64,000 nt of DNA from Patiria miniata (Eukaryota > Echinodermata > Asteroidea > Valvatida > Asterinidae), in contig NW_024037076.1 of assembly GCF_015706575.1 (NCBI RefSeq), positions 15,690,898-15,754,897 of the forward strand. The letters are read 5' to 3'. Shown here in pieces: positions 48,701 to 60,700 of the stretch (position 1 is its first letter; each line of letters opens with the position of its first letter). The notes under the pieces were generated by a model. It ran no database searches. It worked only from the letters and a program-made list of their open reading frames with translations, and had not been told where the DNA came from. The translations under genes and the position numbers were made by a program.

Positions 48701-51700
48701 TGAATTAATACACTCGAAATTCTCACGTGGTCCATGGTGTACATTGCACCAAAAAAAGCACACTCCTTACTTATATTTATTTGGAAAACTTTTATTTTCC
48801 AAAGGTCATTGCTGGGGGACGAATAGTGCACAAAGGGGCGAAAAACCAGGTCAACTTGAACACCGCCCTCGGTTTCGAAGTCACCCACGAGATGGCGCCC
48901 TCTTCGCGAGTCGTTGCCTACTACACTGATGCAAACGGCAACGTCGTTGCTGATGCACTCCTGATCGATGTAGAGGAGAAATGCAAGAATCCTGTAAGCA
49001 CGTTAACCCGTAGGACTACACACCTCGTTAATTTCCAGAATACACAGGCTTTGATGTGATTTCAACAGAGTTGCATATTAAACACTGTATTGGGACCAAC
49101 TTCATTGTGCGGATAGGCATGGACATGTGCCAAACACGGGAAACAGCATGAATCCAAAACCCAGTGAAAAGTCCATGCACTGTACGTTGCCCGTGACTTG
49201 TTATTCTGTTGATTTTTTTTTCTAAGCACATCGATTTGCTCAACTGTGAAATTGTGTTAATTACACGTGTTTCGAGCGTATTGTTTTCGTCTTTTTAGCT
49301 AGATTACCAATATAGTGTAAATGGTATTACCATCTTTTATTTTTTCATCTAAACCGACTACAGATAAAGAAGGCATTGTATGAATAAGCAAACCACCATA
49401 ATGACGTTGCCAAATCCTGCTTTATCTTTGTTTAGAGGATCGTAATTGAAATTGAAAGTATTTCATCATAATCAATTAACAATGCAGTTTGCTACCCAAA
49501 ACGTAAGTCTAAATAGCTACACAACAGACGTGACAGATATAGGAAGTACATTGCATTATCTTTAACATTATGTTAATTAATTCCTCATATGAATTTGCCA
49601 ATGTGTTTGCCAAGATCGGACTAAGTTTCCTGGGCCTGCCAAGCGAGGGCAGCACGTACAAGTCCGAACGCAGCGGCCAGAACGTTCAGTTGGAGATCCT
49701 TGCTAAAGAGGACACAAACGTCGGCCTCGTGGCTGTGGACGAAGCCGTCTTCAAGCTTCGTAACTATCATCGACTCACACAGAAGAAGGTACAGAAAAGG
49801 AAAGTTCTTCAGTTTTATGATGTACTCTATGATTGAAGGAAATTCCAAGTTGTTTATTGGACTGAGATCGGAATACTAGTGATATGTACATTTTTAGCAC
49901 ATATACATTGTTGAGTCCTTCATATTCTTGATTGATGTGTCTGCAAAAGGAGGCAAGCGTTTGCCTTTTTTGACTTTACGGTCGACGTAGCTATTGCAAA
50001 TTGGCATTGCCAAGAAAATGTATTTTTTGACTACCCAACAGTGAACCTGCATGTTCCTTGCTTCTTACAGTAAAGTAGAAGCTGTTTGGTAACAGCGAGA
50101 AACATGTTGGTCGACCTTTCCCAGAATGCACTGCAAAGGTCTCTCTGCACAATTATGATTTGCTCTTTACATGAAATTGGAGCTATATGGCCCCTTTTAT
50201 TTCTATTTCATGACAAATTCACAATTATTGTACTGATACATTTACTTTACGACAGACAAACACTATTTTACAGTTAAAAGAGACACATCACTAGACAAAA
50301 AACTTACAAAGTTTATAATCTCTTAGACAAATAAACGATTGCAAGTAAATAGACATACACAACTTTACCAACTCTTAATTAACACGAAGCAAATAAACAA
50401 GAGTCTTAAAAGACTGATGGATCAACGAATATTAGAAGACAAATCTCAGTGCATTTTCTTCGAGGACACATAAGGCTGAGTTTTTAGTATAAATTAAACA
50501 AAATATGCTGTTGTCTAATTTAATTCTTTCAAGACGGATGACATTTTTCAAATTCGCTTTGAACACGTGCAGGGTGTTACAGTAATCTATACAATTGCAA
50601 AGGGTAACGTATTTACATGTGGTCTGACACATCACTCTGTGAAGGCGCCCAGTAAGAAATAAACACAAGAAATTCTTGATTCCGTCTTGTCAGATAGACA
50701 ACAATTGCAATCATTCGTGTATTTGCGAATAATATTCTCGACAAACAATTAGGTGTCAAATATGACTAATATACAATTAATAAAGAGATGCTCTAAATTT
50801 TCACTGTGAGTGTTACATAATGAACAGGTGTCGGCGTCTAATGAGCTGTACCGTTTTAATCTACTTTTGGTAGGAAGGATTCTGTGCTTCAATAAACACA
50901 AGATATTTGTATCATCAGCATCGAGAATATTACATTTTCCGTGGGGCCAAATGTAACCTCAATCCAAGTTGTTTGTTTAAAACAATTTTTCCCAATGATT
51001 CTGAGCGCTGGGGGGAGGGGGGGGGCTGGAATTATCTAAAACCATGCTACCATGAATAAGTTTAACAGTAACACATGATTGTTCTTGTCTTTGAGGGTGA
51101 CATTATAAAAAAAAAAATGGTTCAGAGGCCCTTCAAAGGGTTGATCCGGGGGAAGAACAAGGGCCATGGTTCCTCCCCTCCCCCAATAAAAAAAATGAAC
51201 CCATTTTTTAAAATATTTTTTATTTTAAGCGACATCGCAGTAAAGGCAGGCACTGTGTACACCACCATCTTTTTCTCAAAAAATTCTGGTTAAAGTGGTC
51301 AAAATTGCCTCAGATCGCACCACAGAGCATCTAGAAACCCTTGAGCGGGCCCCGAACCCCACTACGTTATTTTTTGATCCACTTTTTGGGGAACCAAATT
51401 ATTTTGGGCCACCCAAAAGAATGTGTTCTGAATCCGCCCTTCGACCCTTCACGTGCTTCACTGATATAATCATCTTTGATATTTCTTCTAAGACTCGCTG
51501 TGATACGACCAGCGTTAATGCGCAAAATGTTACAAAGACTCGCTAATCTGGTGAAGGAAATAATTTGGCCATTATCTGAAATTTTCTCGAGGTAAACAAT
51601 GCCCTGATGTTTAAGAACCGATATACTGTCCATGAAAGTGTCGCCAATGCTGGTATTTTTCCGAAGGGGTAACTTACGAGTTAAACACAAGAAAACAATG

Positions 51701-54700
51701 GCTGACCTTGGCAAAGAGAAATTTACCCGATTGTTTTGTTTTTGTTTTGTTTTGTGTTTGTATGGTGTGATGAAAATTAGATCAAAATTGCCAATGGCGG
51801 TTTCTACTCCTCAAGTTACTTTTAATTTCATTTTTTTTGCGCAGGTGTTTAAAAGAATGGCCGGGTATGATTTGGGCTGTGGACCCGGTGGTGGACAGAC
51901 GTCTGCAACCATCTTCAAGGTACGGCTTGTTAATCCCTGAAATGTCCACTCGTTTCTTGTCACAATTCGGGCCTAATAATTATCACAGTGAAAAATACGT
52001 TCCTGGGAATTCATGGCTAAACAGCAAAAATGTTTGTGTAATAAAACAACTCAACAGGAATGGGAATAGGCTTGCTTGGTGTAAGCAGTTTCTGTAGAAC
52101 GTTATGTTATGAATTGATGTAAACTGCTTCCCTGTATGTAAAGTCTATCGACTATGTACTGAGTTTGATGCCGTCCAAATGAAATCGTCTTAATTATTAC
52201 GTCAAAATGAATGGTGGGGCTTTCAGCGATAAGTAATATATACATACAATGAGTCCACACTCATTGGAGGGGTCTTAATTTGAATCGGATCATCTTATGG
52301 CGACGTCATGTATATAAACTCATGGGAAATTTTGTTAGCTACATTTTGATACCCTGTTTGCTACCAAATACTGTAAGTCAGCTGAGATTGAAAAGGGTTT
52401 ATGAAAAATGATGCAGTTTGAAAAGTTGCAAATTTAAAGATACGCCAGGAGAATTTGCTAAGCGCAAACCCATGCACATGCCCTATCGACTGCACAGTGC
52501 CCGTACAAAGTGCAGCATATTTAATTTCATGTGCTCCCATGCATGTGTGGCAGGGCCAAATTTAACTTGTATTTTTCCAATGTATTTTGTAGTGTTTTAG
52601 GATAGGAGTAGACCCCCTGAGAAGATCCAGTGTTTTTATTAGATGTCCCCAACCCTTTCATAGTAGTGTTTCCCCCTGATTAGCTTTCCCCAGTAACAGT
52701 CCACATTGTATGTAAATTGTTCCCATGCCATTGGTTCCCCCTGTCTCAAGACCATGTGCCCTGCCACCCTGTAAGACCACAGACCCCCCATGATCAGTAG
52801 CAGACCAGCGGCAGTAGAGAGAGGTGCATTATATTTCCTCTCTTTCCCCCTTGATTTTCTTGGGTGCGATTTGCCCTGTGTGAGAGTTTATCTGCTCGAG
52901 TTATTGATTTCTGCCAGAAGTGTCTTTAAGGTCCACTTTATATACAACACTGTGTTGGTTTGAGTCTTTGGTTTTTAGCTCGGTTTAGGTCTTTGGTTTA
53001 AGTTGGTTTTTAAGTTTCTTCAAGTCTTTGGTTTTTTTAGGTTTAAGTTTTGGTTTTTAGTCTTTGCTCTTACTTGATTTTCGTGGTCTTGGTTTTATAA
53101 TTATCTGGTCATTTTGAAAGTTCTTGTAAATAAATTCTTTTTGTTTGTTTTTTGTTCCAAATCTAGAATTTGTGTCCCTTGTCTCTATTTATTCAATCTC
53201 CTCGCGCCTTTTCCCTTCAAAGATCCTGAGTTTAGTTTGTTTGTTAGTCAATCCCCATTGAGTCTTAAGTTTTTGCGAGTTCCCCAAGTGTGTCATTTTT
53301 CCAGGTTACACATGCAAGCACGGTGCGATCGACATTCCCTGCTGTTTGTTTCGGGCAGTGTCACATTGTCACGCAGCAATTTCCACTCGACTTGCATCAT
53401 TTTTCATAAACCGTTGTCAGTGTTGGACAATTTACAGTCTTTGGTAGCAAACAGGGTATCAAAATATAGCTAACAACATTCCCCAAAGGTGTATATAAAT
53501 GATATTATCAAAAGACGATCAGATTCAAAATTGTGGCCCCTCCAATGCAATGAGTGTGGACCTTTCTTTTGGGGTATACATTTGTATTTATATACATTGA
53601 TGTTGATGCATGGGCTGAATGATTGTCAAATTTTGAAGTCTCAGGGTTCATTCTAAAGTCTACTACGTTAGCCGTTACAATCAAATAGCAACCTTTTGAC
53701 CAAATAATAAATAAACAAAATAAAAAACTTTGTGTCCACTTGAGATTTTTGTATATATTTTCTTACTCCCCTCAGAACGCAGGAGTTACTGTGATGACAA
53801 ACGCCCAACTTGATGTTCCGCATAGAGAAGGTGTAATATTGTGCTTGCTTTATTGGCGCAATCAACTTATTTTCTAAACTTTTTCAAACTGTTAAATGTA
53901 GCAGGCCAATTCATATTCTGCAAGTTGATCAAGCTTTTGCCGTATACTTTTTCGCAATAACTGACTTCAGATACCCATGCATGTAGACTTAGTACTGTTG
54001 TATTTCTATTGAATGAAAATTCTCTCTACGCGAGTAAACATTCACTCCAACCGACTGAAACAAGAGACAAGATGAGTGAAATGCTGTCAATGGAACATAT
54101 CCAGTTTTTGACTGGACTGACACTTTAATATTTCAATTGATAACGACAGTTTATTTAACGTAATCGTATTCCGATGGTTCCTAGTTCGAAATAAGAGATT
54201 GAATAGAGTACAGAGTATTTCATGAGTCTATACGAATTGTCATTTAACACATCATGAGGGAAAACCTGAGATAATCTTTGCACTGTCTCTTCTGCTTTTC
54301 TTTTTCGATGAAGCTCTTGGATGTCCCGAGCCTGTGAGGAGAGCCCGAAGATCAGCAAACGACACCGAAAGAGAACAAATCCGTAAGAATTTGTTATCAT
54401 GGGCATCACGAGGGGGGGAGGGTGGGGTTGGCAAGAGGGGTGCTTGCCCCCTCCCCCCCCCAAAAAAAACCCAAAGGCGCGAAATCATATTGTTGTTAAT
54501 TTAATGGGTTGGAAGGGGGAAATGTCCCTGCCACCCTCGGAAAAAATGATCAATCGGGAAAATGCTGGAAAATATAATGATTTGGGGGGAATGTGCTTTG
54601 CCCCGGCCCCCTCTAAAAAAATCCTGGCGTAACCCATGTTTGTTATTATTACATTTTCGTATCCATTGTGTCTCCTTACTATAACTACACCCCCCAAAAC

Positions 54701-57700
54701 AAGAAATAAATGTCCACTATATCCCAAAACAGCAGAACCGCAGATAACGCCGGTGTAGCGTGAATATCCGACTCCATGAAATGTGGACTCATTGGTAGTA
54801 CTGCGCACGCGTGAGTACGATACTATGCTATTTTTAGGATCGTTTGGGGAGAGTGACCTGTCACGTGTGAGGGATCAACCAATAATAGGGAAATAGGGGT
54901 CCGATTTTCATAGGAGTCGGATTTCCATGTGACACCGGGATTCCAACACATTTCCGGTTCCTGTAAGAGTGTAATGAGTACAGTGTATGTTAATGATTAA
55001 TTCCTAAGATGGAATTTGCATCAAGGTGGTGCTCATTCAATATCGCCCTCCACCGAAATATTTTAATATACACTGTAAACTTCGGTGAAGGGCAAAACCA
55101 AATATTGAATTTACATCACCCCGACGCAAATTCCATCTTATGAATAGTTTGATTGCGGTACCCGCTGCTATATCAGATTGGAACCAGCCAGCCGACCCAG
55201 CCAAACACTCGGGACAACACTGAGTATACAGTGTTTATACAAACTCGTCAGTGAAGGGCAAAACCCAATTTTGAAATTCTGTATTTATCAACTTTCTAAT
55301 TGTTATATAATTGCGAATCATTTGTATTGGTGTCAGCACTGCTCAATATTTGATGGATTGGAGTGGCTAGCCTATATTCCTGTGACTGACAGTGTCACTG
55401 AGTATAAAATATTTTTCAACCGAGTATAAATAACGGACACCATGGCCAAAGACCATTCACAGATAGCGCCATATCTTTGTGGTCACGTGGTCATCTTTGG
55501 GGGCAATTGATTGAAAATATGTCCCATCATGTACAATATTAGTTATCTTGCGAGCGGAACACGGAATAATGTAGTGCGTCTGTGTCCCACATACCACGAG
55601 GCCGAAGGCCGAGTGGTATGTGGGACACAGACGCACTACATTTTCCGTGTTCCACGAGCGCAAGCGCGATAACGAATTTATCTTCAAGCAAACTTGACGC
55701 GCAGTACAGTTTGGAACTAGCACGCTTTACACGGACATTCAGCAGCTTAGCGTATGCAGCTGGAATGTCGCTCGCATCTTGGAATAGCGCAATACGCAGA
55801 GTGCGGTATGGACCGTGGCCGTGCGGTATGGTTATATGTAGCACGGCTTGTTGCCATGGATCGACCAATCAGGATCGAGGATTCAAGTTTGCTTGAAGAT
55901 AAGATACAATGCCGTGATGGGACGTATTTTCGGTTACAGCCCGATAGTCCGAAGGTTCTTTAGTCCAAAGGTTCAATAGTCCGAAGGTTCGATAATCCGA
56001 AGGTTCGATAGTCCGAAGGGCCCATTAGTCCGAAAATAGATTTAGGTTAATTAATCCGAAGGTTCGATAGTCCGAATAGACGATAGGGTTCGATAGTCCG
56101 ATTTGTCAATAAGGTTCGATTGTCCGAATAGATGATAAGGTTCGATAGTCCTAATGTACGGTAGGGTTTGATAGTCCTAATTGACAATAAGGTTCAGTAG
56201 TCAGAATTGAGAATAAGGTTCGATAGTCAGAATGGGCAATACGGTTCGTCAGTATGATACCTTGGACCATCGGACCTTACTGTTGATTCGGACTTTTGGG
56301 CCTTATTGTCGATTCGGACTATTGTCGATTCGGACTATCGGAACTTATAGTCTTTTCGGACTATCGGAACTTATAGTCTTTTCGGACTATCGAACCTTAT
56401 TGTCAATTCGGAATAATGAACCTTCACACTATTGAACCTTCAGACTGATTAACCTTATTCTAAATTCCGACTATCGAACCTTCGGATAAATGAAGCTTTG
56501 GACTAATGAACCTTCGGATTAATGAACCTTCAGACTATTACATCAAATGTTCGGATTAACAAACCTTATTTCATTTTCGGACTAACGAACCCCCTCTTAT
56601 GGAAATTTTGTGCATTCGGACTATCGAACCTTCGGACTAAAGAACCTTCGGACTATCGGACCTTTGGACTATCGGGCGGCCCCGGTATTTTCAATGAAAT
56701 AAACACTAAAGATTACCGCATGATCACCAAGTTGTATCCGTAACTGTCTATATACAAAGCCGTTCCTATACACGCATTTCGAATTGGAACTGAAACCGAG
56801 AGCCCAACACTCTCCTGTGTTGAGAGGATAACCAAGGTCCTAAACTCATACAAGTAAAATTTGAGGCTTTGCATGGTGGAGATACTAAATAATGAAAGGT
56901 TTGCGGAGACACCATGTAGGAATAATTTCTCAACTAAGAGAATGGTTCTGAATAGAACCAGAGGTATAAACTGGACGTTCCGGTCGGTATGCTCTGACCG
57001 TCTTCAGTGACTTAACACTCAGACCCTCGGTTTCAATGCTCATTTGAAATTCATCTATTAACTGAGACTTCTGGGTTCAGCTCGATTAGGCAAGCCTCGT
57101 CTTATCTTATCTTGGTGTTTGTATGTTTCAGTGAGTAATTACGAGGGCGTTAACCGAGAGTACTGTGAGAAGGGCATGAGGGAATTGTCCGGGTCGGTGC
57201 AGCTGACCTGCGCCCAGCGGGCCAAGCTCATGGCTGGAAGGAAGGGCCTGCAGGTAGACTCGCCGGAGATCAGGGCATTTTTCGACTGCTGCAGTGTGCT
57301 AGAGAGTTCTTCCGACCGGGGACGGGTCGACGCCGGCGCCGGGGGCGTCAACCTTGAGGACATCTTGGTGCGATCTAACTTCCCGGAGAGCTGGCTGTTC
57401 GACAATGTCATAACTCAGTAAGCTGTAACCTAAATCAAGTCTAACCTAACAGCCAAACAAGTCACCAAAAAAGGGCTCAGTAAAGTTTGAGAAAACTTTG
57501 GTACCATCTAATATATTAACCACTCAAAGGCTTCTAGCGTTTTGCAATTTGATGTTGTTACAGCCGTCTTTATTTATATCTGAAACAAGAATAATGAATG
57601 CATACTTCTTTTTTAGTAAATGTATCCGTGGCAACCTAAAGGCCCATCTAAAATCTAGGAAAGTAGGAAACAGATTGCACAGCAAATCGCTTGTTTCGTT

Positions 57701-60700
57701 TGAAGGATAGATACATCGAGAAGGCAGACTTACTTCTTTAATTTCTGTGCATCATTCTTGCAATCAATTGCCACTTACTGTCACACCGTCACTGTTGGTG
57801 ACTCCATCGGACAAAATAGAATTGTAAAACATGCCATACACTCCCACTTCTCACTATTCTATATACAATATATATATATATACAAGCAAATTTATTTACA
57901 CAAAATCCCAAAACAATCCGAAATGTCGTAAAATTACAAATGTATAAATCCACACAATTTCTACGGAATCACTTATACAATTTCACTTACAAATGTCCTC
58001 CAATTCCAATCAATTCCCAGTCTGCCAAATTCTTCAAAAAACGGGTATTTCTCAAAGCTTCAATAAATTATCAATCTCCAGAACAAAATCACTTCCAACT
58101 TCAGCTATGAGAATTTCCAATTTCAGTCAATGCTCAACTAATTCTCTATTTCTAAAATTGTCAAAATTTGGAAATTTCTCAAACCTTCAATAAATTCACA
58201 ATCTCCAAAATCAGGTGTTCTCAAAACATCCAATAACTCCAAAATTTACCAAATTCACTTGCAAATCACATGCATTAGAACAAATCCCATCTATGGATTC
58301 TGTTCTGTATCCTGCCAGAGCTGGATCTGTCTCATTCAATGTTGAAATGAAGCTTATACTTTTAGTTGGTACCATCTCCAAATGCAACACAAATGCAACA
58401 TCTCCTTTTGAACTCTACTTTGCATTTTGTCAATCCATAGATCACTCCGTAGTGATGACGATGATGGTAGAGTGCTGTACCCAACTACCCTTCCCGATAG
58501 TGTCACTACATGGGTTATTGAGGCCGTAGGCGTGCATATGAGGGAAGTCCACGAGATGTGCGTGGCTGAGCCCATCAAGCTGGAAGTCCGCCCGCCATTC
58601 TTCCTGGATATTGGTATGCCGTATTCGGTGCAACGATTCGAGCAGATCGAAATCGTCGCCTCCGTGTTCAACTATGGCGACGATGAGTTAGAGGCAAGCA
58701 AATCTTCTTTGATAACCTTTTGAGAGAGATAGAAAGAAAGCAGGAGCTCACAGTGTTGTTGTCCACAGCATAAGAAAACTCGGATAGATCCAGACTACAC
58801 TTCAGAGTTGCGCCAAAACAAACAAGAACCTTTTGAGAGAGATAGAAAGAAAGCATAAGCTCGATTCCACAGAATCAGAAAACGCAGACCGATTCAGACT
58901 ACGTTTCAGAGTTGCGCCAAAACAAACTAGAAATTTGGCAGTCTGAAAAAAAATAACGAAATCATGATTAGCGGGTTTAACATCAAGTTCCTTTTTTGCA
59001 CATTTTACATTTATTTTTTGCGAAAACCCTGTTTTTCGCAACTGCTGTTTATTTGATCGTCCCGTGGAACGCGTATAGCAATACCTATTGTCTGACAATT
59101 ACCATGAATTCAGTTTTGAACAGCGCCCCCATTAAAAGATGGTGTCCAGTCGCCCCCCCCCCCCCACCACTATTTGACCTTATGCCGGCTGCTTGTCCCA
59201 TAAAAATAAATCAACCGTAGAGCACGGAGAAATTGGGCGCCCATCCACTGTATCATCCAGCCTCCCCCCCCCCCCCCCACCACCACTCCCTAGGATGAGA
59301 ACCCTGGCTATGCTGCAGAAGCCAGGTCCACTCAAGGTTTCATAGGCATTTGCGGGGCTAGGGGTATTTGTCGAAATGGAGAGGAACACTCAAGGAGATC
59401 ATGATAAATAATTTGGGTTGAAAGAGTGTTCACAGCACGGGTAAAATTAGTTTTCCCCCCACGGTTCTCTTAACTACGCAAAAACAAAGAAATGTCCAAT
59501 TTAGGTATGTAAGGTATAGGCCTGTGTGTGTGTTAGAGTGATTCTAAACACCACTTTGAAACAAAATGATGTAACTTTACCTATTGTTGACGATGTACAT
59601 GTAGGTGACTGTCTACTTGAGGGGAAAGGAGGGGCTCTGCTCAATTGCACAACCCGGGGAATACTCGGAAGGAATAACCATCCAGGTTGAAGCCAAGAAG
59701 CCTGCCTCCGTCAAGTTTGTCATTGTTCCTCTTGAAGTTAAGAACATACCGATAGAGATTGTTGCCATGGATGCGTCGGGACAGCACAGGGATGCAATCG
59801 AAAAGGACTTGACTGTTCGCGTGAGTTGAATTTGTCAGTACTTTTTGTTCGCTTGTGTTACCTCTTTAGAATGCTTGTAGGACAGTGCGGCAAGTTTTGA
59901 ATAATTGCAATATTATTTTAGTATTGAAAGTGACGAAATCTGAAGAAAAATAGGACACTTGCAACAGGAATACATAGAGAGGAGAAATAATCCAGGAGAA
60001 AATCCTTTGTAAAGGTTGATTTATATTAAAAATGATGTAACCAAAATTGGCCCTTTGTGTGCATCCCCATGCTTGGGATCTACATTGAAGCCTTTTGAAA
60101 ACGTGTCCCAAATAATATTTTGTCAAGACAATTCGGAATTTAACTGCTTATTCCATTTGGCTCGGTTGTGTGATCAACACACTCCTTTTGCAGAGCTTCA
60201 AATGATATCTAAAATTCATTTTATTTGATTCATGTCACAGCCAGAAGGATACGAGAAAAAGATTTCTGTGCCGGTAACGCTGGATCCTGCAAACTACCGG
60301 GGCTCGCCAGCAAAACAGGATGGAGGCGCGGATCAGTTCTATTTTCATAGCCGTAAGATATATCGCTACACTTTACAAACATTTACGAGGCTAACAATGA
60401 TATAAAGTGTTACAGTTGTCGATCTTAGTTTTACAACATGTTCCAGAACAGTCCGTGTGTATAGAACTTAAATTGTCTATTTATGAAAACTCTCTAACTC
60501 CCGGACGCGCGACGAGCCGAAAGCGGTCGGTCGAAGAAATTGCTGAACTCGCACCAAAGACACTGTTGGTTGTTGCGCATTCGGATGGTCTTACATTCTT
60601 TGTTTCATACACGTGTGAGCTATAGTGCCTCGCGGTTTGTGCAGCATGGAGCTCTTGAGAGTGGCGTCATCTACTGCTTGCATGCTGAACATACCTAATC

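Larger units (their letters stand above)
58694..59604 (+). other. C3-like intron 19, GC-AG type
   Basis: The intron begins GCAAGC and ends TACATGTAG. It contains a 111-bp tandem duplication just inside the donor, C runs near 59150 and 59265, and a repeat related to the 334-bp unit at 59330-59540. Confidence 0.85.

Noticed and set aside
55940-56677. CRISPR-like array
   Set aside because: Units are degenerate, have no unique spacers, and invert half-way; eukaryotic context.
56232-56743. Two + strand ORFs with repeated RTFGL/DYRTL words
   Set aside because: Translations of the TCCGAAGG minisatellite.
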